Source of the DNA: Cannabis sativa
Taxonomy: Eukaryota; Streptophyta; Magnoliopsida; Rosales; Cannabaceae
Direction of reading: 5' to 3'
NCBI RefSeq assembly: GCF_029168945.1
Contig: NC_083603.1
Location: 41,416,396-41,480,395, forward strand
Length of the DNA: 64,000 nt
Of this stretch, positions 1-10,894 are shown piece after piece. The notes under the pieces were generated by a model. The model was not told the DNA's origin. It saw only the letters and a list, made by a program, of their open reading frames with translations, and did not search any database. The translations under genes were made by a program, and so were the position numbers. Every line of letters begins with the position of its first letter. Within the stretch, counting starts at the first letter, position 1.

Positions 1-285
1 CATTATAATGTGCATCACTTCTACCTAATAATAAAAATGCTCAAGCTATTACTAATTTGGAGCCAAACATTAGTATGTAATGAAAAAGCCTTAAAGATGG
101 GAAACAAAGATAAACGAAAGACTTTTGTCCAATAAATAAATAAATAAAAGATAAAAGAAAGACTAATCATGTCGAAAAGAAAAGAAAAAAAAAGTAATGG
201 TGACTGGTGAGACTGAGATCCCTACATTAAACAAAAGTATTAATTTTCCACCACCTAGGAAACGTGGGAGAATATAAAACATTAA
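1..285. other. AT-rich intergenic sequence
   Basis: No gene or recognisable element is seen here. The stretch is A-rich with homopolymer runs and ends at the target duplication of the MITE that follows. Confidence 0.5.
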
Positions 286-528
286 GGGCTCGTTTGGAAC
301 GCCGTATTAGGTCGTATTGTATTGTATTGTATTATATTGAATTGTATTTTATGCAATATTTTTATGTAAAACTATGTGTGGTATTAACTTTTATGGACAC
401 CTAAATATATAATATTTTATTATAAATTAAATTTTGACATAGTATTATATAAAAATATGATATATAATCCAATTCAATATAATACAATACAATACAATAC
501 GACCTAATACAGCGTTCCAAACGAGCCC
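286..528. mobile_element. Harbinger/Tourist-like MITE
   Basis: A 243-bp element with long terminal inverted repeats. The left end reads GGGCTCGTTTGGAACGC and the right end is its complement, with only small differences over about 60 bp (runs of GTATT). Both ends are flanked by TAA (283-285 and 529-531), the 3-bp target duplication typical of PIF/Harbinger MITEs. It has no coding capacity, so it must have been moved by a transposase encoded elsewhere. Confidence 0.85.
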
Positions 529-531
529 TAA

Positions 532-1711
532 TACTCTATATTTCCCCACTAATTAAGAATTAATACTCTTCTATGTGTTAATATTGTTATTAGTCAAATT
601 AAATATCGCAAACATATCTAAAAGTGTTATAAACAACTGATATTCAATTACAATTACGCTCAAAAGCAAAACACTCAGTTTATTAGTAGTATTAGCATAC
701 AACACTAATACTAAAGAAGTGGGAGCCCAATATTTATTAGAGCATATTGTTTCTCATTCTTATACAAATGTGAAAGAATATAAAACATAAATTCACAACT
801 TCAATTCCACATTATAATTCTTTAAATCATGTTCTGTCTACAATCCACTAAATGAATTGAAATTGGAGACATATCATTATTATTAAATATTGAATTTTAA
901 GTTTAAAATTGAAAAATTATTAAATGTCCTTAAAAAAAAATAAAAAAATAAAAAGAGAATATTCTTTTAGGAACCACCGATAAATATTAAAATAATAAAA
1001 GTAACAAAAATTACACAAATGAGAGGTTTCTTATATTTGAAAAAGTTTATTATTTATCCTAAGAACATGTTTAACCAATCTACGAGTCTCAACATGCTAA
1101 TGAGTGAGATGCCCTAAAAAACTAAAAAATAAGACTTTAATATTAAAAAAATAATTCATAATTTATTCAGATACATTAACCCTCCAAAGTTAGACAAAAG
1201 AATATTAGATCCAATGATATTAAAAAAAAAAAAAAACTGAGACACTCAACCTATAGTCATATAAGATCCAATGATATTAAAAGCGTATTAATTGTCCCCA
1301 CATAAAAAATATGAGAGAAAATTGAACATAAATACACAAGTTTCCATGGAAGAATATAAAACATAAATACACATAACTTTCCACTGAAGAAGATTCCAGT
1401 TTGTAATTTTTTCTTTTGGTTACTCTCCAATCCAAAACAGTACTATTTTTATATATAATATAAACGTGTACTAAAAACATATGCTACAATAATGTATTAG
1501 GCACTTAATTTACATAAAAACTAATTAACTTGCCATAGAAATATTTAATATAGTGGTTTATTATTTCTAATATACATTGGCTACTTTATGACCTGGCTAA
1601 GTCATATTTTATCTAAACATATGACTATTATGAGCCTTTGAATTTCTGAAATTGAATCTTATAGCCAAAAAAGATGGAGAGCTAGCTGAACACCAACAAA
1701 CAGATTTGGTC
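532..1711. other. Intergenic region upstream of the DUF4220 gene
   Basis: AT-rich sequence with no supported gene. A sentence-like short repeat (GATCCAATGATATTAAAA) occurs twice near 1209 and 1264. The promoter of the next gene must lie at the right end, but no clear TATA box could be chosen. Confidence 0.4.
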
Positions 1712-3835
1712 ATGTCTTCACTCATCATTTCTAGCGTGGGAAAGTTACTGAAGGTGTCCATGTTGGTAAGCCTCTCAGTACAATCTTTCTTGTTAGTTTT
1801 GGCACCTATTCGAAAATGGTCAAGAAGCAACCTCATTGCATGGTCTGTATGGGGATTTTACTTGGTTGCAGACTGGATTGCTGCAACAATTATAGGACAA
1901 ATCATCAAGAGCAACGACACTAAAACCGACGATCATTACTCGTTGTGGGCTTCTTTTCTTTTGATGCATCTCGGCGGCCCTGATACCATTACTTCATTGT
2001 CTTTAGAAGACAACGAGCTGTGGATCAGACACTTGTTTGGCCTCATTTTGCAAGTTCTCTCAGCTGTTTTTACTCTCTTCAGGAGAGGATCCAAAAACAG
2101 GTTGTTGTGGCCTAATATCTTAGTTTTCATTGTAGGAGTCATCAAGTTTGGAGAGAGAACTTGGGCTTTGCGCTTGGCAAGTCTGAAAAAATTTGGAGAG
2201 ACCAATTTGCCTGATCCAAATCCTGGTCCTGACTACAAAGAAGCTGAGCAACTCTACTCAACAGTGAGGCCTGTTCAGGTTCAAGGTACCATAACAGAGA
2301 TGATGGCATCAGCTATGAGTGGTGGTGTTAGCAATTATGGTCAACACTCAACCGATGAAGAAGAATCTAATAAAAAAGATTTTGATGAGATGAAACTTTT
2401 ACAAGAGGCATATACCTTTTTTGGTACCTTTAAGGGACTTATTGTTGGTTTTCTTCTTAGCTCTAAAGATAGAGAGTGGAGTCGTAGTTATTTTTTCCAT
2501 GAAAATGCTGCTCGTGCATTTAGATTGGTTGAATACGAGCTCTGTTTCATGTACCAAGTGCTCCATACCAAGGCACTTGTCATACATGGGAAACTTGGTT
2601 ACTCTCTTCGCTTCATTACTATTTGTTCCACTGTTTTAGCCTTCTTGGTTTTCCTTTTCATTGAGAAAAAACATGGTTTTGGTAATTTTGAAAATTGTGT
2701 TACTTATGCCTTGTTCATTGGAGCCATTGTCCTTGAAACTTTCTCTGCTGTCAAGCTTATGTTTTTGGATTGGGTTCTCTTGGCATTTAAAGATAGTTGG
2801 TTTATTAAACATGTTCCCAATATGATATTAAGAAGAAAAAGATGGTCCAAATCAGTTTCCCAAATGGACATAATTGGTCATTGTTTACAACCTGAGATAA
2901 AATTCGAAAATTTAGTTTGTTATCTTCACAAGTATGGAGTGTCCAAGCTCATGAAAAGGATGTTGTACAATTTTTCATACCGGAAAGCAGTGGATAAGGA
3001 TCTCGAGATTCATATTTTCGAGGAGACGAAGAATAAATCCAAGAAGGCAATTAGTTTGAGAGATGCAATGGAAGCATGTTCACAAAGAGGAGAAGCAGCT
3101 CTGTTGCAGAATTCTTCAAGCTATATTAAACTGAAATGGAGCATAGGTGAGTACCAATATGCTGAGAGCCTTCTTCTTTGGCACTTAGCTACTGAGCTTT
3201 GCTACAATGATCAAGCCAATTCAACAGAAGAAGATCAATCATTCTCTCAACTCTTTGCTCAACGCTTTTTCGATACATGTATCTGTCAAGGACATCAAGA
3301 AGAAGAACAGAATGCCAATGATCAACAATCAAGTGGCATTGATTACAAAAACATTTGCCAGCTGATCTCGAAATACATGTTCTATCTTCTAATCGAAAAA
3401 TCAGACATGTTGGCACCGGTTTTAGGGAATTGGAACATAGTGTTTGCAGATACTTGTGAAGAAGCAAGGAGATTTTTCGACAAGCACAAGATTTCGTGTC
3501 ATGGTAAAGCATGTTGGGAGATTCTTTCTATGAAACCGAAAGTTAGATCGAGAGCTGTAAAGGGTGAGAGAAGCAAGTCTGTGTTGTTTGATGCGTGTAT
3601 TCTTGCACAACAATTACAGAATGAGGAATCACAATGGAAGATTATGAGTGGAGTTTGGGTGGAAATGTTGTCATATGCTGCTATTAATTGTACACCATTT
3701 TTTCATGCAAAGCAATTGAGTAAGGGAGGAGAGCTCTTGACTTTCACATGGCTGATAATGAATCACTTGGGTTTGGGAACACAATTTGCCGAGCAAGAAC
3801 AACAAGCTGGAACAAAGATGGACACAATAATTTGA
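1712..3835 (+). CDS. DUF4220/DUF594 domain membrane protein
   Basis: Single-exon gene of 707 codons. The reading frame is open from a TTG at 1652, but the first ATG is at 1712 and gives the family's usual start (MSSLIISSVGKLL). The N-terminal half has several hydrophobic helices and matches DUF4220 (APIRKWSRSNLIAWSVWG, then LLMHLGGPDTITSLSLEDN, a hallmark of the family). The C-terminus carries the DUF594 signature (SYAAINCTPFFHAKQLSKGG, then ELLTFTWLIMNHLGLG). Family members are plant-specific, often intronless and clustered, and predicted to be membrane proteins; their biochemical role is not established. The frame has no internal stop and the length is normal, so it is probably functional. 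Family assignment is firm; function is unknown. Confidence 0.9.
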   Translation: MSSLIISSVGKLLKVSMLVSLSVQSFLLVLAPIRKWSRSNLIAWSVWGFYLVADWIAATIIGQIIKSNDTKTDDHYSLWASFLLMHLGGPDTITSLSLEDNELWIRHLFGLILQVLSAVFTLFRRGSKNRLLWPNILVFIVGVIKFGERTWALRLASLKKFGETNLPDPNPGPDYKEAEQLYSTVRPVQVQGTITEMMASAMSGGVSNYGQHSTDEEESNKKDFDEMKLLQEAYTFFGTFKGLIVGFLLSSKDREWSRSYFFHENAARAFRLVEYELCFMYQVLHTKALVIHGKLGYSLRFITICSTVLAFLVFLFIEKKHGFGNFENCVTYALFIGAIVLETFSAVKLMFLDWVLLAFKDSWFIKHVPNMILRRKRWSKSVSQMDIIGHCLQPEIKFENLVCYLHKYGVSKLMKRMLYNFSYRKAVDKDLEIHIFEETKNKSKKAISLRDAMEACSQRGEAALLQNSSSYIKLKWSIGEYQYAESLLLWHLATELCYNDQANSTEEDQSFSQLFAQRFFDTCICQGHQEEEQNANDQQSSGIDYKNICQLISKYMFYLLIEKSDMLAPVLGNWNIVFADTCEEARRFFDKHKISCHGKACWEILSMKPKVRSRAVKGERSKSVLFDACILAQQLQNEESQWKIMSGVWVEMLSYAAINCTPFFHAKQLSKGGELLTFTWLIMNHLGLGTQFAEQEQQAGTKMDTII

Positions 3836-4251
3836 GCAAGAATCAATTATTAGAGATGTCATTGTGTTCAAACTCATTATATTGTATTGTATGTAGCCAA
3901 ATTGCAGTTGCCTTAATAATTTAATTGTGTGTTCATTTATTGAATTTATTAAGGTTTATGTCAAGGAAAATTTAAATAAAGACACAAGCACAAGCATAAG
4001 CATAATCATACAATATACTTGAATTGGATGATGAAAAAGATCCTACATCTAAATCCAAGGCAAAGGAGTAAACCCTAGCTAGCCAAAAATGGTAGAGAGG
4101 AAGAAATGCAACAAAAAAAAAGAAGGGTTTAAATAAAGGAGACAAATCAGAAAACACTAATTAAGATGGAGACTTCAGAAAAATACACATGCTACCCACA
4201 TGTACCCCACCCCTTCACCCAATATAATACCAAGAAAAATACTTTTTAATT
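3836..4251. other. 3' flank of the DUF4220 gene
   Basis: AT-rich, without a supported gene. AATTTAATTG- and AATAATTT-type stretches shortly after the stop could serve in polyadenylation, but no single site can be chosen. Confidence 0.35.
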
Positions 4252-4717
4252 TAAGAGTGTTCATTCCATCCAATTCAATATTTCTCTTCTCATTGATTCA
4301 ATCCAATTAATAATTAGATTCAAAAAATCTTCATCCGATTTAATCTAATTATTAATTGAATTTAATCAGTTTTTAATTGAACATCTAATTACATACTTAA
4401 ATTTTAATATTAATTTAAAAATATGAAGAAAAAAAATACGTATGAACTAAATATCATCTTTTATTTAAATTTAATACTCCATAAATATACCATCGTTACA
4501 ATAATGCAACTAAAAGTTTAAAATAATTAAAACAAGATTAGAACAGTTTTTAATTAGATTTTAAGATTAATATCTAATAATTGATCAAATCCAATTAAAA
4601 TCCAACTTTTAACCTCCAATCTAATTGTAATTGAATATTTAATTTTTTGTAATTAGATTGAATTAAATTAGTTTAATTCAATTCAATTGGATTAGATGTT
4701 GTCTATTCCTATCCCTA
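4252..4717. repeat. Diverged non-autonomous hAT-like element (tentative)
   Basis: The left end (TAAGAGTGTTCATTCCATCC) resembles the TAGGGGTGTTCA terminus of the hAT element at 15702, and the right end (CTATTCCTATCCCTA) is a loose inverted match. The interior is full of ATCCAATT/AATTGGAT repeats in both orientations near the ends, as in subterminal repeats of hAT elements. No matching 8-bp target duplication was found, so the borders are uncertain. Confidence 0.3.
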
Positions 4718-4755
4718 TCTTTTATAAAGCAAATTTTGATACTCCTACCCAATTT

Positions 4756-4996
4756 ATGTATGAAAATGAGGTGTAAACATGGTTTAATACTTATTACGAT
4801 CATAATCAAACCGAACTTTTCTTGAAGAATATAGTGACTGCAAAGCTGGTCCTCACCTCAACATTTCAAATATAAATAGTATAATAATTTGTAATGCTTT
4901 ATTACCAGCTTTGCAGTCACTATATTCTTAAAGAAAAGTTCGGTTTAATTATGATCGTAATAAGTACTAAACCATGTTTACACCTCATTCATACAT
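4756..4996. repeat. Long foldback inverted repeat upstream of the NLR
   Basis: Two arms of about 95 bp (4756-4850 and 4904-4996) are near-perfect reverse complements, separated by a loop of about 53 bp. The arms share the core AAACCGAACTTTTCTT and GACTGCAAAGCTGGT (complement in the right arm). Transcribed, it would form a long hairpin. It may be a foldback MITE or an inverted duplication; no convincing target duplication was seen. It ends about 140 bp before the likely NLR TATA box. Confidence 0.8.
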
Positions 4997-5135
4997 ATTT
5001 ATAAACTATTGTAGATTCCCATGCTTATAATAATAAATATATATTATGTAAGAAAAAAATAATTTAAAACATAAGTATTAATAAGGAAAAAAATATATTT
5101 AATAAAAACAACATAGTAAAGTTAAAATTTAATAA

Positions 5136-5146
5136 TATATAAATAG
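5136..5146 (+). promoter_or_regulatory. Likely TATA box of the NLR gene
   Basis: TATATAAATAG lies 120 bp before the chosen ATG at 5256, a normal plant spacing that allows a 5' leader of roughly 80-90 nt. The call rests on consensus and position only. Confidence 0.5.
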
Positions 5147-5255
5147 ACTGGCCTTAAATTTTTGTACTATGGTGGAGCTATCTACCCACTCTGTGTTATT
5201 GGCTATTACCATACTTTGATTATTTTGTTAATTATTCTCCTTGATCTTAATTTCC

Positions 5256-8200
5256 ATGGCTTCTTCTCCTAATCCTAATCCTAGTCTTACCTACTTGTTG
5301 GTCCTTGCTGATACTGTGCTTGAATGGTTGCGTCTCTTAGATAATGAGGAGTTTCCAGTATACAAGAGCACTGTTGCTGATTACTTGTCTCGTCTGGAGA
5401 ACGATCTCTGGTTTGTCCATGCTTCATTTCAACAAGGAGGATTAGTTGTACTTAACAGCCATGATCATGAAAATCTACTCAGAAGTAGTTTGGAATTGGT
5501 AATGAAAATGTGGAAGAAGGCATTGGAAACACGTTACGTATTTCCAAACAAAAAAGTAGTCACTTTCATGAACTCAGTCTCAGAGCCTCTGACAGTACTC
5601 TGCCATGAATTCGAAGATGTAACGAAGAAACTACATTCATCCTTGCCCAATACTATTATTAATTCAAGTGGTGAATCAGATGAAGCAAAGTTTATTGTTG
5701 GGAGAGAAAATGACAAAGCAGAGATCATGAAACTTATAAACAAAAATAACTTTGGGATGGGGGAGAAGAATGCTAGAGTGATCACCATTTTTGGTGATTC
5801 TGGAATAGGAAAAACAACCCTTGTTCGAAATATCTACAATGATATGGAGAAGAAAAGATTCCATAGGTGTATATGGGTTTCCATGGGTGGTAATTACAAC
5901 TCGGGTTTGATTGAGATTATCAGACAGCTTCTTGCCGCCGGTGGAGATGTCCCAGCTTATAATCGCGACGATGTTCCAAAGCGTCGGTTGCTAGAAGAAC
6001 TCGGAAAAGCCATAGATAAAAAGAAATGCTTCATCGTTATAGATGATTTGATAGATGATGTGTTTCGGAATACAGAGAATTATAATCTTCTCAGTTTCCT
6101 CGGAATCCATTGTGCTTGGGGTACTCGCGTCTTAGTCACCACCAGAAGTGAAAAGCTTGCCGACGAACTACGTACGAGTTCTGCTCAACCCTATCGATTG
6201 GGTCCTTTGAATGGAGAAGCTTCTTGGGATGTTTTCAGAAGAAGAGCTTTTCTGGGGTTAAACGAGGAGGAGTTATCACCAGAATTGGTGAGCAAAAGGA
6301 AAGCCATTGCTGAAAAATGTGAAGGAGTTCCTTTACGTTTACTTGTAATCTCAACAATTATTCTGTTATCTCAAAATCCTAACCATTTGAATGATGATGA
6401 TGATGAAGTAGAAAAGATTATTGAAGAAGTGAGTGGGTATAAAGGTGTCGTGAATAATCGATTGAATGTTGGGTGGAGACAAACTGAATCTTCTTTACCT
6501 CGTGATATGGTTATAGGGAGAGATGAAGAAAAATCAGTTGTACTGAACTTGTTGTTGGAGGAGAAGGAGAAGGAGAATCTGCAACAGAATCCAACGGTTA
6601 TTTCCATTGTTGGAATTGGTGGAATTGGGAAAACAGCACTTGCTCAACTCATTTTCAATGACGAGAGAGTTGAATCACATTTTGATCTTAAAATCTGGGT
6701 TTGTGTGTCTGATACATTTGATGTGAAAGTGATTATGGAGAAGATTATTGCATACATAACGAGTACTTACCCAGAAAACAATGAGTTAAACCAGTTGGAA
6801 ATACTTCTTCGAAATGAAATACGACACAAGCGATATCTTTTGATTCTTGATGATGTGTGGAATGAGCGTGAAGAGAAATGGAAGAGCTTAATGGCATTGA
6901 TGTCATATGGGAATGGGAGCAGAATTATTGTAACTACTCGAAGTAGAAAAGTTGCTGAGATTACAAGTGAGAAGAAGGAGAGATTAAGTCATGAGTTGAA
7001 GAGATTAGATGAAGATTATGCTTGGTTACTGTTTGTGAAAGTGGCTTTTGAGCAAGGAGAGCATCCAAGCAATGATGAAATCGAAAAAATCGGACGAGAT
7101 ATTGTGAGAAAATGTGAAGGAATTCCTCTTCTGATACGGACAATTGGAAGCATGTTGTTTTTCAAGAATCCTGAAGAAGAGTGGCAAAGATTCTATGATG
7201 AGAAACTTTCAGAGATATTAGAAAATGCTTCTGATGTTTTGAAAACTCTTGAATTGAGTTATTTAACTTTGGAAAAGTCTTTGCAGCTGTGTTTTGCTTA
7301 CTGTGGACTTTTTCCTAAAGATTATGAATTTGAGGTGAACACACTTGTGTATTTGTGGGCGTCACAGGGTTATGTGAGGCAGAAACATCATTTGGAGAAT
7401 CTTGACATAAAAGGTTATGATAGTTTTGAGTATTTACTTAAAAGATTTTTCTTTCAAGAAACTGAGAAAGATGAGTTTGGGAAGGTAATAAAATGCAAAA
7501 TGCAGAATTTAATGCATGATCTTGCTAGAAAAGTGGGAGAAGAACCTTATGCAATTGTTTGTAATAAGGAAGAAAAGTTTAATGGTGTAATTCGTCATGT
7601 TTCTTTCGATTTTCATTTAGATTCATCTTGGCAGATTCCAATTTCATTATTGTCTAAATCAAAAATGATTTGGAGTTTGATTTTGCCTAGGCAGTTTCGA
7701 TGGGCAATTGAAGGCAGATCAAATGATGACTCAATTTGTGATGTTATTCTAAAATTCAAGTGGTTAAAGATGTTGGATTTGCACAATTCTGGCATTAAGG
7801 TGTTACCAGATTCTATTGGTGAGTTGAAGAATTTGGGTTATCTTGATCTTTCTCAAAATGTTAATATCAAGTCATTGCCAAGTTGTATTGGTGAGTTGAA
7901 AAATCTGCAGACTTTGAAACTCAATCATTGCAGTAATCTCAGAGAATTGCCCAGTGGTATTACTAAGCTAAATGGTCTGAGAAATCTTGAAAATGAGTCA
8001 TGTTCTTTGACTCATATGCCAAAGGGACTGCACAAACTATCTAAACTTAGAAGATTATCAGAATTTGTGTTGGATAAGGGGATTGAAAGAAGCTTACCAG
8101 AATTGGTGTTGGATAAGTGTATTGACTCTCTCCCTAAGAAAATATTACCAGAATCTGTGTTGAATAAGTACTCTGTCTCAAAGAAAAGTGGGAAGCTCAA

Positions 8201-8865
8201 TGAACTAAGTGATCTAAATGAGTTGAGAGGAAAGCTCAAACTTACAAATTTGAGATTTCACATAAGTGATAAGACATCACAAGCATATTTGTTCATGAAG
8301 AAGCATCTTTCATCCTTAACATTGAGTTGGGATATTGACGAAATTGTTGAGGAAGATGATTGCGAAAAGGGACTAGAAGATCTTAGACCACATAGGAGTC
8401 TCAGAGAATTTTGTTTATCTGCTTATGGTGGTAGAAATTTTCCGAAATGGCTTTCGTCTCTTAAAAATCTTGTCAAGCTATCATTATCGAAATGCAACAA
8501 ATGCCAGTTCTTACCCCCACTAGAACACTTTTCAAAACTTGAAGTGTTGATAGTTGATGAGTTGATGAAGCTGCAATACATTGTGGAGAACAAATCAACA
8601 ACAACATTTTCATCCTTGAAAGAGATTCGCCTTACTAATTTGCCAGAAGTAAAGGGATGGTACTGGAATGATGCTGCAGAAAATGTTGAACAAGAAGAAG
8701 AAGAAGAAGAAGCTACATTTACTTGTCTTTCTAAATTGGTTGTTGAGGATTGCCCAAATCTCACTTCCATGCCTCTCTTTCCTTGTCTAGAAGAACTACT
8801 ATTGTTGAAAAACACTAGTTGGAAGCCATTCAAACAGACTATGGCATTGGCAGCAACACAAGAAG

Positions 8866-8897
<32 letters not shown>

Positions 8898-9471
8898 AGT
8901 TTGTACCTATTTTTCTCTCAATCTTTTTTATGTGCTAAGTGTAGTTATCATTGATCAATGAAGTTTTACATTAAAATTATTATTTCTTTCAGGTGGATCT
9001 AGTTTCAAACAGACTATAGTATCAAATAAAGGGAAAGAAATTCAGCAACCAAATGAACTCAAAAAGCCATCATCAACAACTTGTAGCACAGTTGCTCCTC
9101 TCTCCAAATTGAGGACACTACATATCATTAACATGTCAAATGGTGATCCAAATATGTGGCAGTCCCTTCACAGCCTCCGTTCTGTGACATTGGATCATAT
9201 TGCTGACATAAATGATCAGCTCCAAGGACTTAGACAAGTGAAGAGCCTGCAACAACTTCGTATATGGCGGTGTGATAGCTTAGAGGAAATTCCAAGTTGG
9301 ATCAACGACTCTAATTCGCTTAAGACAATTTCGATCAAGCTATGCCCCAAGTTGACAGTATCGCGTGACAAACTTAGCCTCATTACCAGTTCAAAAAAGG
9401 TGGAGATTGAGGACTGTCCTCGACTTTCTCACATTGCAACCATGCTTAAAGATCCTCTCTACACTCAATAA
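5256..9471 (+). CDS. NLR immune receptor with two tandem NB-ARC domains
   Basis: Two exons, 5256-8898 and 8993-9471 (donor AA|GTTTGT, acceptor TTTCAG|GT), encode 1373 residues. The first ATG in frame is at 5256 (TTCCATGGC context); the frame is open a little further upstream from a TTG. Residues 1-145 are a diverged helical N-terminus without a recognisable EDVID motif. A first NB-ARC has GDSGIGKTT (about 180), kinase-2 FIVIDD (about 259), GTRVLVTTR (about 289) and CEGVPL (about 355), but no ARC2/MHD part. After an Asp/Glu-rich linker a second, complete NB-ARC follows: GIGGIGKTA (453), WVCVSD, LLILDDVW (about 527), GSRIIVTTR, CEGIPL (about 620), CFAYCGLFP (about 679) and LMHDLA (about 752). 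About 600 residues of leucine-rich repeats, split by the intron, complete the RGA/CNL-like protein. Such proteins sense pathogen effectors in the cytosol and switch by nucleotide exchange. The doubled NB-ARC is the oddity. Confidence 0.9.
8692..8712 (+). repeat. GAA trinucleotide run in the NLR coding sequence
   Basis: A short GAA microsatellite encodes six or more glutamates within the LRR region of the NLR. It is a likely site of length variation. Confidence 0.75.
8864..8897 (+). repeat. TCA trinucleotide microsatellite at the NLR exon 1 end
   Basis: About eleven TCA units encode a serine run and stop directly at the splice donor of the NLR exon 1. Changes in unit number would keep the frame and alter only the serine tract. 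Confidence 0.85.
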
Positions 9472-10515
9472 TTCAAACTCCCCTGTTGTTTCAGGTATTG
9501 TTTATCAGTTTTTCAATTTCATATTTGTTAAATGTTGTTCTTTTGCTTATGATATTTTCATTAACAACTTGTCTGAATTTATTCAGTCTTATGAAGCTGT
9601 TTGTTTAGCTCAATTTTCTTTCATTTTTACAAAAATGAGCTTTGCTTGGAAAAGATAACCCTACATATTCATTTTAATTATTGGAAAAGAAAAAACACAC
9701 TTTAATATTTAAATAAATTGCAAGAAGAAGAAATCTTCTGAAGCATGCATGAAGAAATTTTTGTGCTAAATAATTGTTTTTATGATAAGCAAACTTAAAG
9801 TCACTTGCTTGGTTACCATGGAAATTGGAAAATAATCATTCTTGTTATGGTTCTTGGATAGCTTCATCTTATTATCTTACTCTGGTTTTGATAATTGATT
9901 TTCAGTTTTTTCACTTATTCAGGTGGAATTGCATGGTTGATGGTGTTGCTTCTAAGGCTTGTTTTCTGGATTCTCCAAGTTGGTGGTTTTGGTTGTGTTG
10001 AGTTTGTAATAATGTCATTATTGTGTTGTGTTGGCTTTGTTTGGTTTGTGTTTTATTTCTGATGACATTATTGTATTATGATTTCTTAGTTTGATGAATG
10101 AAAGTATAGTGTATGGATAGTGCCTTGGGGTTTTTTCAGCATATGATTATCTTATGATACTTTTTCTCCTTGGTTCTTACTCTAAAACTTACCTAATGAG
10201 CTTTCTAATTCTAATTGGTTCTACAGTTTTGCTGTTATGCTATACATGAGTTATACAATCACTATAATTTTTTCTTTCATTTAATAATCTTAATAAAAGA
10301 TTTTGGAATTAACCAACAAAATATTTTCTTACCTAATATTTGTGGGAACCAAAAAACTTAGCCTAAGTCCAAAAAAGTATGGGAGCCCACCAGAAAAGAA
10401 AATAGAAAGACTTGTCACCTATGCAATACCACCCTATAATAAAAATGTAATACAATTGGAAAAAATAAACCAATATTAAAGAGTAAAAAACTTATATTTT
10501 TGCTGAATAATTTTA
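9472..10515 (+). other. NLR 3' flank with a possible 3'-UTR intron
   Basis: After the stop, CAG|GTATTG at 9494/9495 could act as a donor and TTATTCAG|GTGG ending at 9922 as an acceptor, giving a 3'-UTR intron of about 428 bp, as is common in NLR genes of this type. A donor only 23 nt past the stop would not be expected to trigger decay. A GT-rich stretch and a TGATGAATGAAAG segment near 10090-10110 may mark the transcript end. This is inferred from splice consensus alone. Confidence 0.35.
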
Positions 10516-10885
10516 GGGTAAATACCATTTTGGACCCTGTGTTTTGCAAAAGTTACAGATTGGACCCTGTGTTTTGTTAAATGACAAAATGGACCCTGTA
10601 TTTTTTAAAATAGTAAAAATAGGACCCTGAGCTTAATTTTTGACAACTTTTTTTTAATACAACCAACTTGAAGACAATGCTTAATACGAACAAATACAAA
10701 AAATGTAAACAGTTTTGTCATAGCACTTTTAGATCGGATTATAATTAAACTTTATTTTGACAAAAAATCAATTCAGGATCTTATTTGTAATTTTAGAAAA
10801 TACAGGGTCCATTTTGTCATTTAACAAAACACATGGTCCAATTGGTAACTTTTGTAAAACAGAGGGTCCAAAATAGTATTTACCC
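10516..10885. mobile_element. Mutator-like MITE with 9-bp target duplication
   Basis: A 370-bp element with long inverted ends. The left end begins GGGTAAATACCATTTTGGAC and the right end is its complement, continuing inward with repeats of GGACCCTGTGTTTTG. It is flanked by a perfect 9-bp direct repeat ATAATTTTA (10507-10515 and 10886-10894), the size expected for Mutator-like elements. There is no coding capacity. Confidence 0.85.
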
Positions 10886-10894
10886 ATAATTTTA

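Noticed and set aside
1609..2205. Minus-strand open frames opposite the DUF4220 gene
   Set aside because: They overlap a well-supported gene on the other strand and have no family signature.
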